This document shows positions 56,751-63,797 of a stretch of DNA of 64,000 bases, piece by piece (position 1 is the first letter of the stretch; the number at the start of each line of letters is the position of its first letter). Source of the DNA: a virus; the IMG/VR virus record IMGVR_UViG_3300005921_000006, positions 1-64,000 of that record; one strand, 5' to 3'. The position numbers and the translations under genes were made by a program. The notes below the pieces were generated by a model. The model did not search any database and had not been told where the DNA came from. It saw only the letters and a list, made by a program, of their open reading frames with translations.

Positions 56751-57020
56751 ATGAGGCTAGTAAAGATCGAAGATACGACAGAGCCCGATAGTATATCCAA
56801 AGTGGCTACCGCACCGGGGCCGCTCGGAACGAAACAACAACGCCTATCAAGGCAGTGCGAAGATTGCGCGGCACAGATCGGCATAGGAACAAAACTCGCG
56901 GGAGAGTACCGAGAGGCTGAAGCTGCCGACCTGATCTATCTGTTTATGCGCGAATTATTCCATGAAGTGACCGGTTCCGTAGCTCCGCCAGAAGCCGAGC
57001 GCCAGCAGGAGAAGATATGA
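56751..57020 (+). CDS. Small protein, 89 aa, unknown
   Basis: ATG after AAAAGGAAGCGT. Product MRLVKIEDTTEPDSISKVAT..., with CEDCAAQIG and a helical region (REAEAADLIYLFMRELFHEV). ATGA overlap with the next gene. Not recognised. Confidence 0.55.
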   Translation: MRLVKIEDTTEPDSISKVATAPGPLGTKQQRLSRQCEDCAAQIGIGTKLAGEYREAEAADLIYLFMRELFHEVTGSVAPPEAERQQEKI

Positions 57021-57289
57021 ATTATTTCGATCCGCCCGACAAGACGCAGAGTGTTTTATCGCAACTGCCTCGCCGTGAGTTTATCGGTAAGGTTCGCCAT
57101 CGCCTGTTCGTTGACCACGATTGCGAATGGAATGGCGTGGTGCGAGAGATTACGGCTCAACTCGAACGTGATGAAATGGTGAACGCCGATATTGTTTGTG
57201 TTCATCTTGCGGAACACTATCGCATCAAGGCGTACTGGGCACGATTTCAAGCAGCGTTGGCCGAGCGGCCACAGCAGGAGGGAAAGTGA
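57017..57289 (+). CDS. Small helical protein, 90 aa, unknown
   Basis: Product MNYFDPPDKTQSVLSQLPRR..., polar and helical (EFIGKVRHRLFVDHDCEWNG, EITAQLERDEMVNADIVCVH). Overlaps both neighbours (ATGA before, GTGA after). Not recognised. Confidence 0.55.
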   Translation: MNYFDPPDKTQSVLSQLPRREFIGKVRHRLFVDHDCEWNGVVREITAQLERDEMVNADIVCVHLAEHYRIKAYWARFQAALAERPQQEGK

Positions 57290-57567
57290 GCGACAAGTTG
57301 TCTCGCCGCAAGAAGTACGCGGATTATATCGAAAGTATCATCAGTCCTGCGAATTCCAAGTGGGTGACCGATTCGCTCGTGCGAGATAGGCGCGTTGCTC
57401 TTTATGGCATCGACATTTGCATCTCGATGGAACTGAGTGGCAAGGTCGAACTGTCGCCGGTTATTCCGTGCTGTGGTCCGCTGCTGCGCCTAGTGAAGAA
57501 ATATCCAAAGCACACAGCGTTCCGATTCAATCGCAAGTCGCGCAAATGGAGGAGGCTTTTGAAATGA
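57286..57567 (+). CDS. Small basic protein, 93 aa, unknown
   Basis: GTG 57286 overlapping the previous stop, with CAGGAGGGAAA at good spacing; the longer in-frame start at 57196 is inside the neighbour. Basic at both ends (VSDKLSRRKKYADYI, FRFNRKSRKWRRLLK). A central beta region (RRVALYGIDICISMELSGKV). Not recognised. Confidence 0.55.
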   Translation: MSDKLSRRKKYADYIESIISPANSKWVTDSLVRDRRVALYGIDICISMELSGKVELSPVIPCCGPLLRLVKKYPKHTAFRFNRKSRKWRRLLK

Positions 57568-57653
57568 CCGACAAACCCAAGGCAGAGCAGCAGGCAAGTG
57601 TGATCGACAGGCTGAAGGGGGAGTGGAGAAAGGCGGAGGGGTGCGAGAAATGA
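57564..57653 (+). CDS. Very small protein, 29 aa
   Basis: ATG overlapping the previous stop (ATGA), with its own stop overlapping the next start. Product MTDKPKAEQQASVIDRLKGE... is charged and helical. The chain of overlaps supports translation, but length limits confidence. Confidence 0.4.
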   Translation: MTDKPKAEQQASVIDRLKGEWRKAEGCEK

Positions 57654-57799
57654 CCATCGCCGAACAAATCGACTACGCCTTAAACGATAATCGCATTCCG
57701 GCGCGGCAGCGGCTGGAGCTGGCGGATAAGCTGCTGACTCAGCTACTAGACCTGGTAGGCGCGTTGCGGCAGGAAGTAAAAAGTGAAGTGCGCGGGTAA
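57650..57799 (+). CDS. Small helical protein, 49 aa
   Basis: ATG 57650 overlapping the previous stop, with GGCGGAGG upstream. Product MTIAEQIDYALNDNRIPARQ..., mostly helical. It overlaps the GTG start of the next gene by 17 bases in another frame. Not recognised. Confidence 0.5.
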   Translation: MTIAEQIDYALNDNRIPARQRLELADKLLTQLLDLVGALRQEVKSEVRG

Positions 57800-58166
57800 C
57801 CCCGCCTGCCCGTTCCCCCCGCTATTGGGTGGGGAATACTGCCAGGAGCACGAAATAGACCGGCGGATGCCGTTAACGTTGCACGAGATGAGCGGAGAGA
57901 GGATACGAATACTGGAAGAAGAGGGGGATTTGTGGCGAGGTTTTAGTCACCCGCCACGAGCAGAACGAGGGAGAGGAAGGCCAAAATTGATCGAAGAAAC
58001 GGAAGAAAGTAGGCAGCGCAGAGCGCGAGCGAATACGTATTGTATGGTACGCTTACCGGAAGGCCGGTTGTGCCAGAATCCAATTCCACTGACCGAAACA
58101 ATTTGCGAAGCCTGTAAAGAACGTTTGCTGCCCACACGAAAGGACGAAGATGCTGCTAAGTTATAA
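57783..58166 (+). CDS. Cys-rich, Arg-rich protein, 127 aa
   Basis: Starts at GTG with CGGCAGGAAGT upstream. Cys clusters at both ends (CAGNPACPFPPLLGGEYCQE and CMVRLPEGRLCQNPI with CEACK) around a highly charged linker (RAERGRGRPKLIEETEESRQ). Two zinc-binding ends are likely, suggesting nucleic-acid or protein binding. No family recognised. Confidence 0.55.
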   Translation: MKCAGNPACPFPPLLGGEYCQEHEIDRRMPLTLHEMSGERIRILEEEGDLWRGFSHPPRAERGRGRPKLIEETEESRQRRARANTYCMVRLPEGRLCQNPIPLTETICEACKERLLPTRKDEDAAKL

Positions 58167-58686
58167 CGAACTGGTGGAACTGGTTGCCGGTGGCACCATT
58201 ATCAATTGCCCGCTGGAACTTGTAAACGGTGCAAGCGTCGATGTAACGTTGTCGGAAAAAATCTACACGGAAATGCACCTTTACAACACGGTAGACTTCC
58301 GCGAGCGTCAGCCGTTGAAGATGCGGGAAGAAATTATCACCGAGTTGAACGGCTACCGTATCGAACCGGGAGAGTTTATCCTGGCGGCAACACAGCAGCT
58401 GTTTAATCTGCCGAGCGATATTGCCGCTGAGTTTAAACTTAAAAGCTCCACGGCAAGAGTAGGCTTAAACCATTTATCGAGCGGGTGGGCGGACCCCACA
58501 TGGCACGGCTCCGCGTTGACTTTGGAGTTCCACAACACCACGCGGTTTACGTCGATTCGGGTACGCCCCGGCGACCGGATAGGGCAGGTGGTGTTTTTCC
58601 GTTGCGCTCCTGTACCCGAGGAATACGCTTACGCCAAGCGCGGGCGCTACAACCGGGATGTTACGGCGCAGCCGATTAAGCCTTAA
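58150..58686 (+). CDS. dcd: dCTP deaminase/dUTPase-family protein
   Basis: A 178-residue protein. Landmarks of dCTP deaminase: FKLKSSTARVGLNHLSSGWA (Ser99-Arg103, Trp113), DPTWHGSALTLEFHN (Glu127, probable catalytic), RVRPGDRIGQVVFFRC and VPEEYAYAKRGRYNRD. It converts dCTP to dUTP (some relatives act as dUTPase). In this genome it would feed the dUMP hydroxymethylase at 6549. Deaminase versus dUTPase activity is not settled by sequence alone, although SSTAR and the Glu favour deaminase. Confidence 0.85.
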   Translation: MLLSYNELVELVAGGTIINCPLELVNGASVDVTLSEKIYTEMHLYNTVDFRERQPLKMREEIITELNGYRIEPGEFILAATQQLFNLPSDIAAEFKLKSSTARVGLNHLSSGWADPTWHGSALTLEFHNTTRFTSIRVRPGDRIGQVVFFRCAPVPEEYAYAKRGRYNRDVTAQPIKP

Positions 58687-58757
58687 AATTAGGTATTTAA
58701 AATTACCCGGTTTTAGGTTATAGTAGGTAAACGCGCCAAACGGAGGGCGCTGACGAA
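58685..58757 (+). promoter_or_regulatory. AT-rich intergenic element before exported gene
   Basis: AAAATTAGGTATTTA (58685-58699) nearly repeats 54647-54661. It continues with CCGGTTTTAGGTTATAGTA, where TATAGT could be a -10. An inverted repeat GCGCC...GGGCGC surrounds the ribosome site GGAGGG. Probable promoter. Confidence 0.4.
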
Positions 58758-59129
58758 ATGAAAGTTCTAAGCGGATTGTTGGGAGCCGCCTTGGGAGCGG
58801 CTACTATTTTCTTCTTTGTTACGGCGGTACATGCACAGGAAAAACCCAAGCTGGAACAGGTAAAGCCCCTGGACGACAAGGAAAAACTCGCCGTGCGCAG
58901 CGCCCAGTTGAAGCTGCAACAGGCGCAATCGGCGCTAATCGCTTCTCCGCAGTACCAGGCGTTTCAGGCCAGGCAGCAGGCGCTCCAGCAGACCGTAGAC
59001 GCCCTTTACGCCGCCCATAAGGTTACGGTAAAGGAAGTAGCCCTGTGCGACGGTCCCGCGCCGGGAGACTGTGCCAAAGCGCTCGAGGGGGACTTGACGT
59101 TACAGCCGGTAGAGAAGGAGAAGAAATGA
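58758..59129 (+). CDS. Exported coiled-coil protein, 123 aa
   Basis: Signal peptide MKVLSGLLGAALGAATIFFF...AVHAQ with cleavage after AQ. The mature protein is Gln/Ala/Lys-rich with heptad-like helices (LAVRSAQLKLQQAQSALIAS, FQARQQALQQTVDALYAAHK) and a pair of Cys near the end (CDGPAPGDCAKAL). A periplasmic early protein; it may protect the cell or alter the envelope. Not recognised. Confidence 0.65.
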   Translation: MKVLSGLLGAALGAATIFFFVTAVHAQEKPKLEQVKPLDDKEKLAVRSAQLKLQQAQSALIASPQYQAFQARQQALQQTVDALYAAHKVTVKEVALCDGPAPGDCAKALEGDLTLQPVEKEKK

Positions 59130-59776
59130 ACCCCGTGGTGGATCGTTTACTAACCGGAGTCAGCCTCCTAGCCGCCATCAGCTTCCAGCACGCGCTAAAG
59201 CAGGGCGAACCGCTGATTGTGGAGCACCTTACGGACGATCTTCTTGCGCCCGCCTACATCCTCGCCAACGTCGCCCGCGACTTTAACACTCCACTGGTGG
59301 ACGACTACGCGCTGTTGCGCAAGCGCACGGACGAGGAGCTGGACGCGCCCCCGGCGCTGGTAGCGGACCTGCTGGCGGGCGCGGGGTTTAGCGACACCCC
59401 GCGTACGTACCCGGAAGCCGCTCACGCGAACTGCTCCGCTGACGAAGTACATATCGAATACCTACCCGTGGGCGCGACATTTTATTTTGACTGTGGCGGC
59501 GGTAAGACGCGGCGCGGAACTTTAATCAGCAAAACCGCCAGCCGCGCCGTGGTAGAGTGGCAGGGCAAAGCGGAGTCCCGAACGTTCCACGACAATAGGA
59601 ACGACAAGGACGTAACGATTACCAGCGCGGGCAATTACCGCCAGGGTTGCGCCCTGGACTGCCCCGTAACCCCGATTCACCGCGTTATCGCCCCGGAGGA
59701 CCGGACGTGGGCAGTCAATGCGTTTAAAGAGATGGTAGGGACGTTCGACGAACCGAAGAAAGGAAAACGGAAATGA
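59126..59776 (+). CDS. Protein of 216 aa, unknown
   Basis: ATG 59126 overlapping the previous stop (ATGA), GAGAAGGAGAAGA upstream; the longer in-frame start is rejected. A helical N-terminal half with many acidic residues (IVEHLTDDLLAPAYILANVA, KRTDEELDAPPALVADLLAG). The C-terminal half is beta-rich with paired Cys (YRQGCALDCPVTPIHRV). Not recognised. Confidence 0.55.
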   Translation: MNPVVDRLLTGVSLLAAISFQHALKQGEPLIVEHLTDDLLAPAYILANVARDFNTPLVDDYALLRKRTDEELDAPPALVADLLAGAGFSDTPRTYPEAAHANCSADEVHIEYLPVGATFYFDCGGGKTRRGTLISKTASRAVVEWQGKAESRTFHDNRNDKDVTITSAGNYRQGCALDCPVTPIHRVIAPEDRTWAVNAFKEMVGTFDEPKKGKRK

Positions 59777-59997
59777 CTTCGCCTGTCCTCCAGCAATTTG
59801 TTTATCCGCAACCTTTAGAACTCGCCACGACCAGTTACCTTTCTCAGTTTGTACACGTAGGCTGCGGCGGCTCCCCTCGGCCAATCCCTAGCCACCGCGA
59901 GCTGGGCTGCACCAACTGTAACCGGCTGTGGCCGTGGGAGCATACGCTGGGCGTGGCCGTGGCGGAGTCGGGTTTCGTATCGGCGGTGGTGGCGTGA
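59773..59997 (+). CDS. Small zinc-motif protein, 74 aa
   Basis: ATGA overlap with the previous gene. HVGCGGSPRPIPSHRELGCT with CTNCNRLW forms a ribbon-like zinc site. Short, with no signal. Not recognised beyond the motif. Confidence 0.5.
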   Translation: MTSPVLQQFVYPQPLELATTSYLSQFVHVGCGGSPRPIPSHRELGCTNCNRLWPWEHTLGVAVAESGFVSAVVA

Positions 59998-60566
59998 AAT
60001 CCTTTAAGCAGCGCCTAGCCGTAGTCGCCGCCCGCCCCGTCCCCGTAGAGGGAGCGCCGTTAGCGGAGCTGCTACAAGAATCGGTAAAGCAAGCCAAATC
60101 CGGTAAGCGCCCTAAGACCACCACGGCGATCCTGGGAAAAGGCGTAGCCGTGCAAATGACAGCGGAAGGCGAGTTCGTACTCCCCGAAGACGAAGGGCTT
60201 TGCGCGGACCTGCTTTACCGCGCCCGCAATCGCAGGCTCGAAATTGAACGGGAAGCCGAGCGCGTAGCCAAGCTGGAGTCCCTGCTAAAGCAGCATTTTA
60301 TCGAAACGCTTTCTGCGAACTCCACCGGGCTGGCGGGCCGCGAGGCGCTGGTAAAAGTGGAACCCAAGTCGGTGCCGCAGATTGGCGACTTTATGAAGCT
60401 GTGGCGCTACGCGGTAAAGCATAACGCGCCAGAGCTGTTCCAAAGGCGGTTAAATGAAACGTCGGCGAACGAAAGGCTGGACGACCCCAAGCAGGCCAAG
60501 AAGTTCCTGGCGGAGTCGGGCGTGACGATTTTTCACGCGAAGAAGGTGTCGTGCACAAAACTTTAG
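59994..60566 (+). CDS. Conserved phage protein, 190 aa
   Basis: GTG 59994 overlapping the previous stop (GTGA). N-terminal helix, a basic stretch (ESVKQAKSGKRPKTTTAILG), a coiled-coil middle (ARNRRLEIEREAERVAKLES), then GREALVKVEPKSVPQIGDFM and LWRYAVKHNAPELFQRRLNE. This C-terminal pattern (VKVEPKTVP.., then FELLQRR) I recall from many phages near replication genes, function unknown. Confidence 0.65.
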   Translation: MKSFKQRLAVVAARPVPVEGAPLAELLQESVKQAKSGKRPKTTTAILGKGVAVQMTAEGEFVLPEDEGLCADLLYRARNRRLEIEREAERVAKLESLLKQHFIETLSANSTGLAGREALVKVEPKSVPQIGDFMKLWRYAVKHNAPELFQRRLNETSANERLDDPKQAKKFLAESGVTIFHAKKVSCTKL

Positions 60567-60688
60567 CTTGCCTCCGTTGTTTCGTCGCCTACCCGTGCTG
60601 GGTAGTTTGTCTGTTCGCGGGCCAATGCCTGGAGTGTAGGGCGCGGCTGGAAGAAATTTGCGAGGAGGTGTTGATTGGACAACAATAG
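60551..60688 (+). CDS. Small Cys-rich protein, 45 aa
   Basis: GTG 60551 after GAAGAAGGTGTC, overlapping the previous gene. It has six Cys in CxxC-type pairs (ACLRCFVAYPCWVVC, GQCLECRA) and ends RLEEICEEVLIGQQ. Probably one zinc site. The same ending (LEEIC.EE) reappears near 62770, see the remnant there. Confidence 0.5.
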   Translation: MHKTLACLRCFVAYPCWVVCLFAGQCLECRARLEEICEEVLIGQQ

Positions 60689-61094
60689 GAAACATGCAGG
60701 TTGGCCGTTGGAGCCGCCCGAAAGCAACTTGTCTTTAAAAGGAAGTGAAGTAACCGCCAAGAAAGTTTTTCCACCTGTGGAGTGGTGGGAGGAAGATAAG
60801 TGGTGGATTTGGTGGTTGCGAGTTATTTGCCGCTGGCTTTGGCGCTCTCCAATACTCCGGGCGCGATGGGCAAAACGTCCTTACTACGGGCCGTTGTGGG
60901 ACGTTAAGGAAGGTTTCTTTTGGCAGCGTTGGATTTTTTCGCGCCGCTTTGTGCGGCGAGTTTGGGAAATAGGAAGCTATCAGGTGCAGGCAGCTAAACA
61001 TTTTGAACGTGTGTCAGCCGCTTACCACCGTACTTCTATTGTTGGCGAGGACGCGCCGCTAAATGGCTTTGACGAGCACGGAAGAAAGCTGTAA
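60675..61094 (+). CDS. Trp/Arg-rich protein, 139 aa
   Basis: TTG 60675 after GAGGAGGTG; there is no ATG nearby in frame. Unusually rich in Trp and Arg (EWWEEDKWWIWWLRVICRWL, WRSPILRARWAKRPYYG, WDVKEGFFWQRWIFSRRFVR). It may be membrane-bound or bind nucleic acid. Not recognised. Confidence 0.55.
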   Translation: MDNNRKHAGWPLEPPESNLSLKGSEVTAKKVFPPVEWWEEDKWWIWWLRVICRWLWRSPILRARWAKRPYYGPLWDVKEGFFWQRWIFSRRFVRRVWEIGSYQVQAAKHFERVSAAYHRTSIVGEDAPLNGFDEHGRKL

Positions 61095-61122
61095 CAGTAT
61101 TTTAAATCCAAAGGAGGTCGCT

Positions 61123-61779
61123 ATGGCGACTAAAGAAGTAGTGGTAAAGCAGGCAGTCATTTCCGCTCCGAAGTTTGGGCGGGCAACGTTTGAACTAGTG
61201 GGAAGCGAAGTGCTGGTGGTTCATCGCTTTTCCGCCAAAACGAAAGCTCAGATGAAACAGAAAATGGAGCTAGGTAACGCTGGAGGTAACCGGAAGAACC
61301 GAGAAGCTAAGGCGACGGACGACTTATATAACGAAGCTCGTTACGTTAGCGCAGAAGGATGGGATGGATTCCACGCCGGAGCGCTGCGGGCGGCGTTAAT
61401 TTCGGCCTGTCGTCTGGTAGGCTTTAAGATGACCTTGGCCAAATTATCCATATTCGTGGAGGCTGATGGTCACGACGCCCAGGAACCGCAAATTCCTCTT
61501 ATTCGTATTTACGGTAAATCCGTAAAGCAAGAGGACATGGCCCGCGTTGAGACGGGGCAGCCTTACGTCACCGTCCGCGCCGCCTACCACGGTTGGATTG
61601 CGCGCCCAGTTATTCGCTGGGACACAAACCAGTTTACGCTAGAAGACGTAGCGAACCTGCTTACCCGTGTAGGGTTGCAAGTAGGTTTAGGCGAAGGCCG
61701 TCCCGACAGTAAGAACAGTGCGGGAATGGGTTGGGGGCTGTTTGAGCTGGGTAAAGCCCAGGAAAGGAAGGCCGCGTGA
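61123..61779 (+). CDS. Conserved phage protein, 218 aa
   Basis: ATG 61123 after AAAGGAGGTCGCT; the longer in-frame start is rejected. Beta-rich domain with landmarks LVVHRFSAKTKAQMKQKME, WDGFHAGALRAALISACRLV, VRAAYHGWIARPVIRWDTNQ, FTLEDVANLLTRVGLQVGLG and EGRPDSKNSAGMGWGLFEL. The GxxxGxGRP...GxGxGxFE ending recalls a widespread phage and mobile-element family of unknown function, sometimes next to ssDNA-annealing or repair genes. Confidence 0.65.
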   Translation: MATKEVVVKQAVISAPKFGRATFELVGSEVLVVHRFSAKTKAQMKQKMELGNAGGNRKNREAKATDDLYNEARYVSAEGWDGFHAGALRAALISACRLVGFKMTLAKLSIFVEADGHDAQEPQIPLIRIYGKSVKQEDMARVETGQPYVTVRAAYHGWIARPVIRWDTNQFTLEDVANLLTRVGLQVGLGEGRPDSKNSAGMGWGLFELGKAQERKAA

Positions 61780-62222
61780 AAAAGGATTTGGTAAAACAAG
61801 AGCTGTTGCGCATCGCTAAGGAACATGGCGGCGAATTGCGGGCGGAAGTGGTGGTGGATGCGGCGAAGAGCAAAACTTCGCCGCTCCACGATAAGTTTAC
61901 CTGGGACGACAGTGAAGCGGCAAAAGAGTATCGGCTGTGGCAGGCTCGTCAGCTTATTGTAAGTGTACGAGTTGAGTACGTTGGCGGCGAAGTGCAGGAA
62001 ATTGGACAGGTGTTTGTAAGCCTGACGCCGGACCGTGTTAAGGAAGGAGGAGGCTACCGCGTGCTGAGCGAGGTAATGACCAACAGCACTCGCCGTCAGC
62101 AGTTGTTGGAAGATGCTTACGCGGAGATGGAGCGTTTTCGTCAGAAGTACGCCGTGTTAAAAGAGCTGGCTGAAGTATTTACTGCGATGCGGAAAGTAAC
62201 AGGTCGTAAGAAAGCAGCGTAG
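61776..62222 (+). CDS. Conserved phage protein, 148 aa
   Basis: GTG overlapping the previous stop. Core SPLHDKFTWDDSEAAKEYRL followed by WQARQLIVSVRV is a common phage pattern (HPLHxxFxWDxxxAAxxYRxxQAR). N-terminal helix precedes it, C-terminal coiled-coil follows (EDAYAEMERFRQKYAVLKEL). Frequently paired in phages with relatives of the previous gene; function unknown. Confidence 0.7.
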   Translation: MKKDLVKQELLRIAKEHGGELRAEVVVDAAKSKTSPLHDKFTWDDSEAAKEYRLWQARQLIVSVRVEYVGGEVQEIGQVFVSLTPDRVKEGGGYRVLSEVMTNSTRRQQLLEDAYAEMERFRQKYAVLKELAEVFTAMRKVTGRKKAA

Positions 62223-62798
62223 CAGGGAACGGGCACGGACTGTTGGGGTTTAGCTGAACCAGGTGCGGCGGGGTCAGGTTTTGCAGGCAAGGATAGGTCC
62301 GTTGGGGTGTGGTTCGATATGGTCGGGTTTTGCAGGCGTGGAACAGAATGGTGCGGAACAGCTGGGATTGCTGCGGTTTCGCAGGCACGGTGTGGAGAGT
62401 TCTGGGCGAGGTTTGTTCAGTTTTGGCAAGAACTTGGCAGGCACTAGACTCCTTTTACTTGGCGTGGATGAGCAGGTAAGTCGCGGACTGGTTTAGCAAG
62501 AAAAGGCTGGGTGTCGCTTTGCAGGCGAGGCTAGCATAGGTGTAGTTGGGTAAGGCGCGGAAGGTTTGGGCGAGGACTAGTAGGCTTTGCAGGCTGGGCG
62601 CTGAGTGGCGGCGGTAAGAAAAGGTTAGGCATGGTTTTGCAGGCGAGGCTGGCATAGGTGTGGTAGGTATTCGGCACGTTTTTGCAGGTTCGGCTTGGAG
62701 GAGCAGGTTTCAAAATGATTCTGAATACGGAAAAAGTAGAAGCGTACCATCCCGGCGTGTAACGCGCCGCTGGAAGAAATTTGCGTAGAGGAGTTAGT
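62223..62798 (+). repeat. G-rich non-coding region with degenerate TTTGCAGGC repeats
   Basis: 576 bases with no credible gene. The + strand is rich in G and poor in C. A core TTTGCAGGC or close variant ends near 62288, 62337, 62386, 62442, 62526, 62594, 62644 and 62689. Two copies (62519 and 62637) share a longer block continuing GCGAGGCTRGCATAGGTGTR. Spacing varies (about 45-85 bases). It could be a non-coding RNA region, protein-binding array or decayed minisatellite. Confidence 0.7.
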
Positions 62799-62819
62799 GT
62801 GCGGCGAGTACTAAAGACA
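62751..62819 (+). pseudogene. Remnant of a small Cys-rich gene
   Basis: In one frame the region reads PACNAPLEEICVEELVCGEY then stop, resembling the end of the 60551 gene (QCLECRARLEEICEEVLIGQQ). It shares an exact 17-base block (GCTGGAAGAAATTTGCG, 60646-60662 and 62770-62786). It lacks a start codon and ribosome site, so it looks like a decayed copy. Confidence 0.4.
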
Positions 62820-63008
62820 CCCCGCGTCTACGCTGTCCGGGTTACTTTCAAGACCGGAAAGATTGTAGACAAAATGCTGGGGATAGCTTTTACCGTTGCG
62901 CAGCGGCAAAAGTATTACGACTGGTTCCAGAACTACCGCTGGCAGGAACGCCACGGAAACGATCTTGCAGACGTAAAATTCTATAGTGAGAAAATAGGAG
63001 AAAACTGA
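62799..63008 (+). CDS. Small protein, 69 aa, unknown
   Basis: GTG 62799 after GAGGAGTTAGT; an earlier in-frame TTG at 62781 would include the ribosome site. Product VRRVLKTPRVYAVRVTFKTG... with basic N-terminus and an aromatic region (RQKYYDWFQNYRWQERHGND). Not recognised. Confidence 0.55.
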   Translation: MRRVLKTPRVYAVRVTFKTGKIVDKMLGIAFTVAQRQKYYDWFQNYRWQERHGNDLADVKFYSEKIGEN

Positions 63009-63009
63009 A

Positions 63010-63795
63010 ATGCCAAAACCGCCACAGAAGAAAGACGCGCTTGTAAAATGGAAAGAACGTCTTGCTAACGCCGCCGCCAGCGCCACTAAGGTTGTTGCCC
63101 AGGTGGGGGGTGGAGGAAACTTCATCTCTCTCAAGTCCGGTGTACTTTCCTACCAAAAGGCGATTATCCCAGAAAACAAAATGCGGGTAATCGTGCTGGC
63201 CCAGCTGCTGGAAAACCAATATTACGACCAGCCCTTCGAGGAAGGCTCCCCCGCTTCCCCAGCGTGCTACGCCTACGGCACTACCGACCGTAAGACCATG
63301 AAGCCCGACCCGGAGCAGGTAGAGCACCCGGTAAGCGATAAATGCGACGGCTGCGAAAATAAAGAATTCGGCACTGCCGACCGGGGTAAGGGCAAAGCGT
63401 GCGCCGACGTAATGCGGTTAGCGATGATCACGGAAGGCGACCTGGGCGAGCTGGAAACCGCCGAAATCGCTTATATGAAGATTCCGTACTTCACCACGTT
63501 GGAGTGGGCCGGGTATGTGCGGCAGCTGAGCGACGTACATCACATTTCCCCGGTGGGTGGTACGGACGCGGACGGCGCGGTGCCTCCGGGGTTTATCACC
63601 CAGTTGGAAGTAGTGCCGGACAAGAAAAGCCAGTTTCGCGTAAAGTTCAAGATGGTAGAAAAAATCGAGTTCGACGAAAAGAGCTTTACGGAGCTAGCGG
63701 CGCGGACGGCGGAAGCGCTGAAGTCGATTGCGTTTCCGTATCCGCGTTTTGATACCGTGAAAGAACAACCTAAGAAAGGAAAAGCGAGGCGCTAA
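63010..63795 (+). CDS. Conserved phage protein with Cys-rich motif (possible ssDNA-binding type)
   Basis: A 261-residue protein with AGGAGAAAACTGAA before ATG. The middle holds VSDKCDGCENKEFGTADRGK followed by GKACADVMRLAM, the CxxC...FGSA..GKGKAC pattern of a common phage family often found near recombination genes. Family members are of uncertain function, and single-strand DNA binding has been suggested from context. N-terminal region (NFISLKSGVLSYQKAIIPEN, MRVIVLAQLLENQYYDQPFE) follows the same family. Confidence 0.65.
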   Translation: MPKPPQKKDALVKWKERLANAAASATKVVAQVGGGGNFISLKSGVLSYQKAIIPENKMRVIVLAQLLENQYYDQPFEEGSPASPACYAYGTTDRKTMKPDPEQVEHPVSDKCDGCENKEFGTADRGKGKACADVMRLAMITEGDLGELETAEIAYMKIPYFTTLEWAGYVRQLSDVHHISPVGGTDADGAVPPGFITQLEVVPDKKSQFRVKFKMVEKIEFDEKSFTELAARTAEALKSIAFPYPRFDTVKEQPKKGKARR

Positions 63796-63797
63796 AA

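Noticed and set aside
62223-62798. CRISPR array or open - strand frames
   Set aside because: Repeat cores are about 9-12 bases at irregular distances; the - strand frames are low-complexity, overlap each other and lack ribosome sites.
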